Positions 7,103 through 16,119 of a stretch of DNA of 64,000 nucleotides are shown piece after piece; the stretch's first letter is position 1, and each line of letters begins with the position of its first letter. Made by a program: the position numbers and the translations under genes. Below the pieces are notes generated by a model that was not told the origin of the DNA, made no database searches, and was given only the letters and a program-made list of their open reading frames with translations. The stretch comes from CAZIUL01 sp964542475 (lineage in GTDB: Bacteria; Planctomycetota; B15-G4; CAYZWU01): positions 1 through 64,000 of the forward strand of contig CAZIUL010000005.1 of assembly GCA_964542475.1 (NCBI GenBank), read 5' to 3'.

Positions 7103-8992
7103 ATGGCTGTTAAAAAGCCGAAGATCGTTGTTGTGGGCGGCGGCCTCGGCGGCTTGTGGGCCGCCATGCGGATCGCCGAGTCCGGCAACGAAGTCCACCT
7201 GTTCTCTCTCTTCCCGGTCAAACGCAGCCACTCCGCATGCGCCCAGGGCGGAATCAACGCCTGCCTCGACACGAAAGGGCAGGACGACTCGGTATGGAAG
7301 CATGTTGTGGACACGATCAAGGGCGGCGCCTACCTCGCGAACCAGCCCCCGGTCAGGGCCATGTGCGAGGATGCGCCCGGCCTGATCAGAACCTTTGACC
7401 GGATGGGCGTTACCTGGAGCCGGACGCCGGAAGGTGTGATGGACCTGCGCCTTTTCGGCGGAGTGAAAAACAAGCGAACATGCTTTGCCGGCTCCACCAC
7501 CGGCCAGCAGCTCCTCTACTCGTGCGACGAACAGGTGCGCAGGCATGAAGAGAACGGCCTTGTCAAAAAGTTCGAATGGTGGGAGTTCTTGAGCATAGTC
7601 AAGGATGCTGCCGGCGCATGCCGGGGTATCATAGCCCTAAATCTTAAAACCATGAAGACCGAGGCGTTCAAAGCCGATGCCGTGGTCATCGCCACGGGCG
7701 GGCTCGGACAGGTTTTCGGCAAATCAACCAACTCCACCAACAGCACCGGAGCCGCGGCGAGCCGGGTGTTCCAGCAGGGGGCCAGGTTCATGAACGGCGA
7801 GTTCATACAGTTCCATCCCACCGGGATGCTCGGGGAGGACAAAAACCGGCTCATGAGCGAGGCGGCCCGCGGCGAGGGGGGACGCATCTGGGTGCCGCGC
7901 AAACAGGGCGACACCACGGACCCGTGCAAGATCGCCGAGGACCAGCGCTGGTACTTCCTCGAGGAGTGGTATCCGGCGTACGGCAACACAGTGCCCCGAG
8001 ACGTGGCAAGCCGGGTGATCCACAAGGTCTGCATCGAGATGGGCATGGGTATCGGCGGGGAAAACCAGGTATACCTTGACCTGACCCATCTTGACGAATC
8101 CTTTCTCCGCACCCGCCTGGGCGGCATCATGGAGATCTACGAAAAATTCGCGGGTGCTGATCCTACCAAGACCCCCATGAAGATATTCCCGGCAATGCAT
8201 TACAGCATGGGCGGCACATGGGTCGACTGGGAGAAAGACGAGTCAACAGGCGCGCTCAAGCAGCCGAGCGCGCGGAATCACCAGACCAACATACCCGGAC
8301 TTTTCTCTTGCGGCGAATGCGACGGCACCTACCACGGGGCGAACCGCCTGGGCGCGAACTCGCTGCTGTCCGCGTCGTACAGCGGGCGCGTGGTGGGGGA
8401 GAGCGTGGCCGCCTATGTGAAGGGACTCGATCAGAGCGTGGACGAGTGCGACGAGAAGATTTTTTCGGACGAAAGGAAGCGGCAGGAAGATATCAACCGA
8501 AAACACATGTCCGGCTCGGGCGAAGAAAACCCCTTCCTGCTTCACAAGGAGCTGGGCGATGCGATGCGCGAGAAGGTGGGCATCGTCCGCAACAACAAGG
8601 AGCTGGACGAGGTTCTCGAAAAGATCGGGGAGCTGAAGGAGCGCTCAAGCAGGATGACCCTGGATGATTCCCATGGATGGGCCAACTCCACGCTCACCTA
8701 TGCGCGCCAGGTCCACGACATGATCATCCTGGGCGAGGTCATCGCCAAGAGCGCGCGCATGCGGGACGAGTGCCGCGGGAGCCACTGGAAACCGGAGTTC
8801 GAGCTGAAGATCCCCGAGGGCAAGTTCCCCGGCGATCCCGAGTTCGAGGAGTACCGGCGCAAATGGAAGGAGAACAACGACAACTGGCTGAAGACCACCA
8901 TAGCCGAGCACGCGCCCGATGGCCCGAAGATCAGTTACGAAGATGTCGACACAACGGTCGTGCCGCCCGAACAGCCGCGGGACTACCGGTAA
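7103..8992 (+). CDS. sdhA: succinate dehydrogenase/fumarate reductase flavoprotein subunit
   Basis: 629 residues, with a GGAAGGA box about 10 bp upstream. The FAD dinucleotide fold is IVVVGGGLGGLWAAMRIAESG. The motif HSACAQGGINA carries the histidine that covalently binds FAD. The active-site region includes FIQFHPTGM and HYSMGGTWVDW, and the C-terminal FAD clamp is GANRLGANSLLSASYSGRVVGES. Length and motifs fit the B-type SQR/QFR flavoprotein. It oxidises succinate or reduces fumarate and passes electrons to SdhB. The direction in vivo cannot be read from sequence. Confidence 0.95.
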   Translation: MAVKKPKIVVVGGGLGGLWAAMRIAESGNEVHLFSLFPVKRSHSACAQGGINACLDTKGQDDSVWKHVVDTIKGGAYLANQPPVRAMCEDAPGLIRTFDRMGVTWSRTPEGVMDLRLFGGVKNKRTCFAGSTTGQQLLYSCDEQVRRHEENGLVKKFEWWEFLSIVKDAAGACRGIIALNLKTMKTEAFKADAVVIATGGLGQVFGKSTNSTNSTGAAASRVFQQGARFMNGEFIQFHPTGMLGEDKNRLMSEAARGEGGRIWVPRKQGDTTDPCKIAEDQRWYFLEEWYPAYGNTVPRDVASRVIHKVCIEMGMGIGGENQVYLDLTHLDESFLRTRLGGIMEIYEKFAGADPTKTPMKIFPAMHYSMGGTWVDWEKDESTGALKQPSARNHQTNIPGLFSCGECDGTYHGANRLGANSLLSASYSGRVVGESVAAYVKGLDQSVDECDEKIFSDERKRQEDINRKHMSGSGEENPFLLHKELGDAMREKVGIVRNNKELDEVLEKIGELKERSSRMTLDDSHGWANSTLTYARQVHDMIILGEVIAKSARMRDECRGSHWKPEFELKIPEGKFPGDPEFEEYRRKWKENNDNWLKTTIAEHAPDGPKISYEDVDTTVVPPEQPRDYR

Positions 8993-9010
8993 GCGAGGAG
9001 GGTGTTTAAG

Positions 9011-9760
9011 ATGCCTGATGTTATCCGCCTCAAGATCAAGCGCCGGGACGACCCGGACTCCAAGCCGTACTGGGAGGAGTTCGAGGTTCCTTACCGGCCG
9101 CAGCACAATGTGATTTCACTTCTCATGGCGCTGCGGGAGAATCCCGTCGATGTCAAGGGCCAAAGGGTGGCCCCGATCGTTTACGAGGCGGGCTGCATGG
9201 AGGAGGTGTGCGGCGCGTGCACCATGGTCATCAACGGCAAGGTGCGCCAGGCCTGCTCCACGCTCGTTGACCAGATCAAACAACCGATCGTGCTGGAGCC
9301 GATGACGAAGTTTCCCGTTGTGCGCGACCTGCTCGTGGACCGGCAGGCCATGTTCGACGCCTTGGGCAAGGTTCACGGCTGGATCGATATCGACGGCGGT
9401 TTCGACATACATGTGCACGCACCGCGTATCAGCCCCCGGGACTGGGAAAAGAACTATGACTTCTCACGCTGCATGACCTGCGGCTGCTGCATGGAGGTCT
9501 GCCCTCAGTACAACTCCAGGTCAAAGTTCATCGGCCCGGCGCCGATCGGGCAGGCATGGCTCTTCAACAGCCATCCAACCGGCAGGTATTTCAAGGATAA
9601 ACGCCTCGGTGCGCTCATGGGGCCGGGCGGGATCACCGACTGCGGAAACGCGCAGAACTGCATCGAGGCCTGCCCCAAGGAGATCAAGCTGACCGATGCG
9701 ATCGCCGGGATCAGCCGTGACACAACGGTGCAGATGCTGAAAGATCTGTTTTTGAAGTAG
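9011..9760 (+). CDS. sdhB: succinate dehydrogenase/fumarate reductase iron-sulfur subunit
   Basis: 249 residues from the ATG at 9011; GAGGAGG lies 10 bp upstream, so the in-frame GTG at 9002 is unlikely. The N-terminal [2Fe-2S] domain has GCMEEVCGACTMVINGKVRQAC. The C-terminal domain has CMTCGCCMEVCPQ and CGNAQNCIEACPKEI for the 4Fe and 3Fe clusters. It carries electrons from SdhA to the hemes of SdhC. It is 10-20 bp from sdhA and cotranscribed with it. Confidence 0.95.
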   Translation: MPDVIRLKIKRRDDPDSKPYWEEFEVPYRPQHNVISLLMALRENPVDVKGQRVAPIVYEAGCMEEVCGACTMVINGKVRQACSTLVDQIKQPIVLEPMTKFPVVRDLLVDRQAMFDALGKVHGWIDIDGGFDIHVHAPRISPRDWEKNYDFSRCMTCGCCMEVCPQYNSRSKFIGPAPIGQAWLFNSHPTGRYFKDKRLGALMGPGGITDCGNAQNCIEACPKEIKLTDAIAGISRDTTVQMLKDLFLK

Positions 9761-9840
9761 GAGACCGGTACCCAATAAAATAATCGTGCGAAGACAACCG
9801 AAGGAGTCCGTTTTCCAGTTCTGTATTAAGAGATATTATC

Positions 9841-11094
9841 ATGAATGAAAGTGCAAAACCTATCCTGGTGATAGGAGGGGGCATCGCGGGAATGACAGCG
9901 GCGGTGGAAGCCGCTGAAGTCGGGTACCGCGCCATCCTGGTCGAGAAGGAGGCCTATCTGGGCGGACGCGTGGTGCGCATGAACAAGTATTTTCCCAAGA
10001 TGTGCCCGCCTTCCTGCGGCTACGAGATAAACATCCGCAGGATAAGGCAGAACCCGAGGATCACCGTGTACACGCTGGCCAACGTGGAGGAGGTCTCGGG
10101 CGTTGCGGGCAATTTCAAGGTCAAGATCAAGGTCCGGCCGAGGTATGTAACCGGAGCGCAAAAGCTGGACGATTCCGTGATCGATCAGCTCGCCTCCGAA
10201 CGGGACAACGAGTTCAACTACGGGCTGGACAAGACCAAAGCCCTCTATATGCCGCATCACATGGCTTACCCTTCTGTCCATGTCCTTGACCGTGAGGCCC
10301 TTTCCGAAGCAGACGCCGGGAAGATCGGGGAGATCTGCCCTGAAGGGGCGGTTGACCTCGGCATGGCCGAGGAAGAGGTGGAGGTCAAGGCAGGGGCGAT
10401 CATCGTGGCCGCCGGGTGGAAGCCCTATGACGCGGTCAAGCTCGACAACCTGGGCTTCGGGCAATGCCGGAATGTGGTCACCAACGTCTTGATGGAGAGG
10501 ATGGCCTCCCCGGACGGTGGTACAGGCGGCGAAATCATCCGGCCTTCCGACGGCAAAAAGGCCGAGAATGTGGCCTTCGTGCAGTGCGCCGGATCCAGGG
10601 ACGAGAACCATCTTCCCTACTGTTCAGCGGTCTGCTGCATGGCTTCCCTCAAGCAGGCCAGGTACTTAAGAGAGTACAACGAAAACGCCAGGGCCACTGT
10701 TTTCTATATTGATATCCGAACCGTGGGCCGTGAGGAGAAGTTCTATTACGACCTGCTCGAGGATGAAAACGTCTCGTTCGTCAAGGGCAAGGTGGCCGGG
10801 ATCAGCGAGGAGCCGGACAGCAAAAACCTGGAACTCGTGGTGCAGGACACGATGTCGCGGGACAACCTGCACCTGCAATTCGACATGGTTGTCCTCGCCA
10901 CCGGCATGGTGCCCAGCACCGCGGATGCCAAGATTCCCCTGGACCTTAAATACGATGAGTATGGATTCATAGATGGATCCACGGACCTTGAGGGCGTGTA
11001 CGCGGCAGGATGCGTCAAGCGCCCCTGCGATGTTTCCACAACCACGAAGGATTCGACGGCAGCTGTTTTAAAGGCGATTCAGTGCCTCATGTAA
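9841..11094 (+). CDS. qmoA: QmoA, HdrA-like FAD subunit of quinone-interacting oxidoreductase
   Basis: 417 residues. It has an N-terminal FAD fold (ILVIGGGIAGMTAAVEAAEVG), then YLGGRVVRMNKYFPKMCPPSCG with the two cysteines typical of QmoA. A second nucleotide-binding region follows (VAFVQCAGSRDENHLPYCSAVCCMASLKQARY), which is a HdrA hallmark. The C-terminal FAD motif is GVYAAGCVKRPCDV. In sulfate reducers QmoABC passes electrons between menaquinol and APS reductase. Here qmoB follows after 13 bp, but aprAB is not in the window. An 80-bp gap separates it from sdhB, so it may be cotranscribed with the sdh genes. Confidence 0.9.
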   Translation: MNESAKPILVIGGGIAGMTAAVEAAEVGYRAILVEKEAYLGGRVVRMNKYFPKMCPPSCGYEINIRRIRQNPRITVYTLANVEEVSGVAGNFKVKIKVRPRYVTGAQKLDDSVIDQLASERDNEFNYGLDKTKALYMPHHMAYPSVHVLDREALSEADAGKIGEICPEGAVDLGMAEEEVEVKAGAIIVAAGWKPYDAVKLDNLGFGQCRNVVTNVLMERMASPDGGTGGEIIRPSDGKKAENVAFVQCAGSRDENHLPYCSAVCCMASLKQARYLREYNENARATVFYIDIRTVGREEKFYYDLLEDENVSFVKGKVAGISEEPDSKNLELVVQDTMSRDNLHLQFDMVVLATGMVPSTADAKIPLDLKYDEYGFIDGSTDLEGVYAAGCVKRPCDVSTTTKDSTAAVLKAIQCLM

Positions 11095-11107
11095 GGAGAA
11101 CGGTCTC

Positions 11108-13381
11108 ATGGAAGACAAGATCGGCGTCTTCATTTGCACGGGTTACGGAATAGGCGAAGCGCTTGATATCGATGCTTTGTGTAAGGTAGCCGTGGACGAG
11201 TTCAAAGTGCCCTTCTGCAAAACCGTAGGCTCTTGTGATCAGCTCGGGCTTGACTACATCAACGAAGAGATCGGGAAGGAAGGCCTGAACAAGGTGGTGG
11301 TGGCAGGGATCTCTCCCCGCCTGTACGCCACGGATGCCTTCCCCGGGGGTGTGATCGTGGAGAAGGTCGCACTGCGGGAGCATGTGGTGTGGTGCCAGCC
11401 GCCGGGCGAAGAGGATACGCAGATGATGGCCGAGGATTATTTACGGATGTACATCACCAAGGTTCAAAAGACCGAACCCCTGGAAGCATTTCAGCCGGAA
11501 GAAGCCATCGACAAGGGCATCATGGTGGTGGGGGGCGGGATCACCGGCATGACCGCGGCGCTGGAAGCCGCAAAAGCGGGTTATGATGTCCGCCTGGTCG
11601 AGGCAACCGACAAGCTGGGCGGCTGGCTTGCCAAGCAGCACAGGTCAATTCCCACGAAACCGCCGTACCGTGAGCTTGAAGAAACCGGTGTGGAGGCCTT
11701 GAAGGCCGAGATCGAGGGGAGTTCCCGGATCAAGGTGCACATGTCGTCAAAGACTTCCCTCATTTCAGGAGCGCCCGGTCTTTTCGATGTGACGCTGAAG
11801 TCAACAGGGAACGGTTCGCCGAACAGCGAAGCCGCGGCGACATTCCGCGTGGGAGCCATCATTCAAGCCACCGGATGGAAAGCAACGGATCCCCGGGAGC
11901 GTCTGCCCTACGGCGGCCTGGAAGATGTGATCCGTAACGTGGACCTGGAGGAGATGGTCAAGGAGCAGGGCAAAATCACACGCCCCTCGGACGGCAGGGA
12001 GGCAAAGAGCATCGCATTCATACAGTGCGGCGGATCGAGGGATAAGGAACACCACTCCTTCTGTTCTTCAATCTGCTGCATGACCTCTCTCAAGCAGGCG
12101 CTTTACCTGCGAGAGCGGCATGACGATGCCAAGGCCTACATCTTCTACGAGTTTCTTCGCACCCCCGGACAGTACGAGGATTTTTTCCGCAGGGTGCAGG
12201 ATGACCCGGGCGTGTTTTTCACCAAGGGGGAAATCGCATCAGTCACGCGCGATGACAACGGCGGCCTCGTGATCGAAGCCGAAAACACCATGCCGGGCGC
12301 GCTGATCAAGGTGAAAGTCGACCTGGTGGTTCTTGCCGCGGGAATGAAACCGAATTCAGCGGACGGTGAAGCCATCCGGACCTATGAAGATGCGAAAAAA
12401 AAGGCTGCCGAGGGGGAAACGGAGGAACAGCGGGAGGCCGCGGCAAAGACGGTTGAAGATTTAAAGCACCACGAGGGCACGGAAATACTCAATCTGGAAT
12501 ATCGCCTGGGGCCGGACCTCCCGATCCTTCAATACGGTTTTCCGGATTCCCACTTCATCTGCTTTCCATACGAAAGCCGGCGAACCGGAATCTACCCCGC
12601 CGGGGGCTTGCGCCAGCCCATGGACGGCCGCGGCAGCCGTGAGGACGGGACAGGCGCGGCAATGAAGGCGATCCAATGCGTGGAGATGACATCGAGGAGC
12701 AAGGCGGTCCATCCACGCGCAATGGACATATCGTATCCGGATTTTAACCTTCAAAAGTGCACCCAGTGCAAACGCTGCACTGAGGAGTGCCCTTTCGGCG
12801 TGCTCAACGAGGATGAGAAAGGCACTCCCCTGCCCCAGCCGACGCGGTGCCGCAGGTGCGGGATCTGCCTGGGCGCCTGTCCCGAAAGGATCGTCTCGTT
12901 CAAGGACTACTCGGTGAACATCATCGCGTCCATGATCAAGGCGATAGAGGTGCCGGATGAGGACGAGGAAAAGCCGAGGATCCTGGCCCTTCTATGCGAG
13001 AACGACGCCTTTCCGGCCATGGACCTTGCCGGGCAGAATCGGCTGCGGCTTAATCCGTACGTCAGGGTGATACCGGTGAGATGCCTGGGATCCGTTAATA
13101 TCGTTTGGGTCACCGAGGCAATAGCTGCCGGACTCGACGGCGTCCTGTTGATCGGCTGCAAGTACGGGGACGATTATCAATGCCATTTTTGCACGGGAAG
13201 CGAGCTGGTCGTTGCCCGCAGCGATAACATCAGGGAAAAGCTCGAAACGATGGCCATGGAGATGGAAAGGGTATCCCTCCATCAGCTTCAGATCTCCGAG
13301 TACTCCAAGCTTCCCGAGCTATTCGACAGCCTCACAGAGGTGATCGAGACCTACGGAATGAACCCCTTCAAGGGAATGTGA
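11108..13381 (+). CDS. qmoB: QmoB, HdrA-MvhD-like flavin and iron-sulfur subunit
   Basis: 757 residues. The N-terminal region of about 130 residues is followed by an FAD fold (IMVVGGGITGMTAALEAAKAG) and a HdrA core (FIQCGGSRDKEHHSFCSSICCMTSLKQALY). A 2[4Fe-4S] ferredoxin segment near residues 550-600 has CTQCKRCTEECPFG and CRRCGICLGACPE. The C-terminal MvhD-like domain has GCKYGDDYQCHFCTGSELV. This order matches QmoB of sulfate reducers. It should sit in the cytoplasm with QmoA and exchange electrons with a soluble partner, which is not encoded nearby. Confidence 0.9.
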   Translation: MEDKIGVFICTGYGIGEALDIDALCKVAVDEFKVPFCKTVGSCDQLGLDYINEEIGKEGLNKVVVAGISPRLYATDAFPGGVIVEKVALREHVVWCQPPGEEDTQMMAEDYLRMYITKVQKTEPLEAFQPEEAIDKGIMVVGGGITGMTAALEAAKAGYDVRLVEATDKLGGWLAKQHRSIPTKPPYRELEETGVEALKAEIEGSSRIKVHMSSKTSLISGAPGLFDVTLKSTGNGSPNSEAAATFRVGAIIQATGWKATDPRERLPYGGLEDVIRNVDLEEMVKEQGKITRPSDGREAKSIAFIQCGGSRDKEHHSFCSSICCMTSLKQALYLRERHDDAKAYIFYEFLRTPGQYEDFFRRVQDDPGVFFTKGEIASVTRDDNGGLVIEAENTMPGALIKVKVDLVVLAAGMKPNSADGEAIRTYEDAKKKAAEGETEEQREAAAKTVEDLKHHEGTEILNLEYRLGPDLPILQYGFPDSHFICFPYESRRTGIYPAGGLRQPMDGRGSREDGTGAAMKAIQCVEMTSRSKAVHPRAMDISYPDFNLQKCTQCKRCTEECPFGVLNEDEKGTPLPQPTRCRRCGICLGACPERIVSFKDYSVNIIASMIKAIEVPDEDEEKPRILALLCENDAFPAMDLAGQNRLRLNPYVRVIPVRCLGSVNIVWVTEAIAAGLDGVLLIGCKYGDDYQCHFCTGSELVVARSDNIREKLETMAMEMERVSLHQLQISEYSKLPELFDSLTEVIETYGMNPFKGM

Positions 13382-13451
13382 TAGACGCGCGGTGTTTTCA
13401 GCTCTTTGCAATTTTTAGCTACCCGAGTGAGTGATCGGAGGTACCAGGACA

Positions 13452-14756
13452 TTGAAAACTGCCGAGAACGCCTCACAGGAGAGGCCGGAAACCGAAACGC
13501 GGGAGAGCACGCGGGCACCCCCCGCAGCACCGGGAAACAGCCGGCCGGTTTGGATCGAACCGGACCTGGATTTTATCCGGGAGCTGGGCAGGCACGGAGG
13601 CGATTCCCTCAAGCAATGTTTCCAGTGTGGAACCTGTTCCGGAACGTGCACCATCACTCCCGAGTCCATGGCAATGCCTTCGAAGGAGATGGCATGGGCC
13701 GCGTGGGGGATGAAGGACCGTCTCCTCACGGACCCTGACATATGGCTCTGCTACCAGTGCAACGATTGCTCCACCATGTGCCCGCGCAACGTGCGGCCCG
13801 GGGATGTGATGGGGGCCATCCGCCGGGAGTGCGTGGTCCACTACGCTTTTCCCGGGTTTCTCGGCCGCTGGGTGAATCAGCCCCATTGCATTCCACTTCT
13901 GCTCGGTATTCCCATTGCTCTGCTCTCCCTGGCCCTCTTTTTGAAAGAACCGATCGAACAAGCGCTGGGTCTTGACGCGGAGATCGGGCCGAGGATCGTC
14001 TATTCCTATTCCAGCATCTTCCCGCATTGGCTGCTGAACAGCTTCTTCGGGTTTTTCAGCCTGCTTGCCCTGTTTGCGGTTGTGGTCAGCGTGAGGCGCT
14101 TCTGGCGGGCCATGAAATGCTTCGCCGAGGAGCAGGGCGGATACGAACCCGTTAAAGGCCTGGTTCCGAGCATAGTGGCCGTATGTAAGTCTGTTTTCAG
14201 GCATGACAAGTTCGCTTTGTGTGAAAACGCGCGCTCGCGCTTCTGGTCACACTCGTTGGTGTTCTTCGGTTTCCTGGCCCTGTGCGTGGTCACCCTGTGG
14301 GTCATTACAGCCAAGCACAATCCCCTCGTTCAAGGCGAGTTCATCTACCCGTTCGGTTTCTGGAATCCATGGAAGATCCTTGCGAATATTGGCGGCCTTG
14401 CGCTTGTTGTGGGCTGTTTCTTGATTATGATGTACCGACTTCTGAAAGACCCGGGACTCGCGGGCAGGAGGCTTGCCGGCGCGGGCTCATATTTTGATTG
14501 GGCGCTCATCTCAACCCTGCTCCTCGTGGTGTTTACCGGGTTCTTCACCGAAGCGCTGCACTTTGTCCGCCTGGAACCCCACAGGCACATCGCGTACTTC
14601 ACGCACCTGGTTTTCGTGTTCGCCCTGCTGATGTATCTGCCCTATTCGAAGTTTGCCCATGTAATCTACCGTGCCACGGCCCAGGTTTTCGCCGAGCATA
14701 CCGGCAGGAAGTTCGGGATGCAGCCGGATTCCGGAAACGGGGAGGAAGAGCAATGA
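13452..14756 (+). CDS. qmoC: QmoC, HdrC-like iron-sulfur and cytochrome b membrane subunit
   Basis: About 434 residues. I choose the TTG at 13452 because a GGAGG lies 10 bp before it; an in-frame GTG at 13431 is the alternative. The N-terminal HdrC domain carries CFQCGTCSGTC and CYQCNDCSTMCP. After residue 140 come about six TM helices of the NarI/HdrE cytochrome b type, with histidines such as those in LVFVFALL and HFVRLEPHRHIAYFTH. It links the QmoAB head to the menaquinone pool. Its stop overlaps the dsrJ start (ATGA), a sign of translational coupling with the Dsr genes. Confidence 0.9.
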   Translation: MKTAENASQERPETETRESTRAPPAAPGNSRPVWIEPDLDFIRELGRHGGDSLKQCFQCGTCSGTCTITPESMAMPSKEMAWAAWGMKDRLLTDPDIWLCYQCNDCSTMCPRNVRPGDVMGAIRRECVVHYAFPGFLGRWVNQPHCIPLLLGIPIALLSLALFLKEPIEQALGLDAEIGPRIVYSYSSIFPHWLLNSFFGFFSLLALFAVVVSVRRFWRAMKCFAEEQGGYEPVKGLVPSIVAVCKSVFRHDKFALCENARSRFWSHSLVFFGFLALCVVTLWVITAKHNPLVQGEFIYPFGFWNPWKILANIGGLALVVGCFLIMMYRLLKDPGLAGRRLAGAGSYFDWALISTLLLVVFTGFFTEALHFVRLEPHRHIAYFTHLVFVFALLMYLPYSKFAHVIYRATAQVFAEHTGRKFGMQPDSGNGEEEQ

Positions 14757-15154
14757 AAAGGATGAGGAAAGAGATGCAGGAGAAGGCGATCATCACCGGA
14801 CGACGGAGCGGAAGGGTTGTCCCTGTTCTGATGATAGTTGCGGCAATACTGCTTCCTTTCGCATACTCGGTTGTGAACGCTGTTGTTGCCGGAGAGAGCG
14901 ATGCTTCAAAGCCCTTTCTGGAGCGCCCCGACGCGAAACATGAAAGCTGCGTCAAAGACACGGAGTACATGCGTTTCCATCATTGGGAGCTTCTGAGGAG
15001 GATCAGGGAGGAAGTGGTGCGGTTCGGAATAAGGGGAGAAATCGGGTTTGACCGGTGCAGGGAATGTCATACGAGCAGGGAGCGGTTCTGCAACAGATGC
15101 CACGATGAAGTGAACCTGACTCCGGATTGTTTCGGATGTCATTATTATCCCTGA
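14753..15154 (+). CDS. dsrJ: DsrJ-like triheme cytochrome c
   Basis: 133 residues with one N-terminal TM anchor (VVPVLMIVAAILLPFAYSVVNAVVA) and a periplasmic domain with three heme sites: CRECH, CNRCH and CFGCH. The segment CVKDTEYMRFHHWELLRRIREEVVRFG before the hemes, with its conserved cysteine, is characteristic of DsrJ, where that Cys is a proposed unusual heme ligand. In sulfur-metabolising bacteria DsrJ belongs to DsrMKJOP. Here its start overlaps the end of qmoC and no dsrMK precedes it, so it probably works with Qmo. Confidence 0.88.
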   Translation: MKRMRKEMQEKAIITGRRSGRVVPVLMIVAAILLPFAYSVVNAVVAGESDASKPFLERPDAKHESCVKDTEYMRFHHWELLRRIREEVVRFGIRGEIGFDRCRECHTSRERFCNRCHDEVNLTPDCFGCHYYP

Positions 15155-15299
15155 CCCAAGGAGCCCCGGAAAGCATTGATAACAAGAGATAATCCGGCAG
15201 GCTGACGATCACGGGATCGAAGCGGTTCAGTCGACGCCGGGATCGGACTGGAGAGCGAACCGCCGCAGACACGGATTGTTAATAAGAGGTGGGTAAATC

Positions 15300-16040
15300 A
15301 TGGACAGAAGGGATTTCTTGAAGATGACCGGAGGCACTGTGCTGGCGGTGGGGTCCGGTGCATACGCGGCCCGCTTTCTCACGGCATCCGGCGTGGGTGA
15401 TGCGGGAGCGGGCAGCCCGTTGACCGGGAAAAAATGGGGGATGTTGGTGGATCTCAACAAATGCAGGCCCGGCTGCACCGCTTGTATGGATGCCTGCAGG
15501 ACGGAAAACAACGTGGCCTTTCACGGGGATGAGCGGTGGGACAACCACTGGATCAGAAAGGTGCGGGTCAGGAGCAAGGTCGGGGCCACGGCCGTTGAAA
15601 AGTCCGTAATTCTGCTGTGTAACCACTGTGATAATCCTCCTTGCGCTCAGGTGTGCCCGGTCCGGGCAACCTCAAAACGTGAAGACGGCATCGTTATAGT
15701 CGATCACCACAGGTGTATCGGATGCAGGTATTGCATGATCGCCTGCCCATACAACGCCAGGCAATTCAGCTTCAAAAATAGTGAGGAATGGCCCAATAAG
15801 GAGCGTCCCAAGAGATCCCACGGCGTGGCGGAAGCATGCACCTTGTGCGCCCATCGCCTGGATGTCGGCGAGAGACCCGCGTGCGTCGAGGCCTGTGAAG
15901 AGGCGGGTGCGGGCGCGCTGTTGGTCGGCGATCTGAACGACACCGGCAGCACGATTTCCGAGATCATAACCGGTAAGGTTGTGAAGCGTATCAGGGAGGA
16001 TCTGGGTACGGAGCCGAAGGTTTACTACGCCGGTCTGTAG
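15300..16040 (+). CDS. dsrO: DsrO-like periplasmic four-cluster iron-sulfur protein
   Basis: 246 residues. The twin-arginine signal MDRRDFLKMTGGTVLAVGSGAYA sends the folded protein to the periplasm. The four cysteine groups of a DMSO-reductase/NrfC type subunit are present: CRPGCTACMDAC, CNHCDNPPCAQVCP, CIGCRYCMIACP and CTLCAHRLDVGERPACVEAC. It would relay electrons between DsrJ and the quinone-reactive DsrP. It follows dsrJ after 145 bp and is followed by dsrP after 79 bp. Confidence 0.9.
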   Translation: MDRRDFLKMTGGTVLAVGSGAYAARFLTASGVGDAGAGSPLTGKKWGMLVDLNKCRPGCTACMDACRTENNVAFHGDERWDNHWIRKVRVRSKVGATAVEKSVILLCNHCDNPPCAQVCPVRATSKREDGIVIVDHHRCIGCRYCMIACPYNARQFSFKNSEEWPNKERPKRSHGVAEACTLCAHRLDVGERPACVEACEEAGAGALLVGDLNDTGSTISEIITGKVVKRIREDLGTEPKVYYAGL

Positions 16041-16119
16041 GAGCCCGATGACAAGTTCGGATCAAAGCGGCAAGGCAATTTACTACCGTCTCACGGGCGT
16101 GAACCTTTGAGGAGATGGC

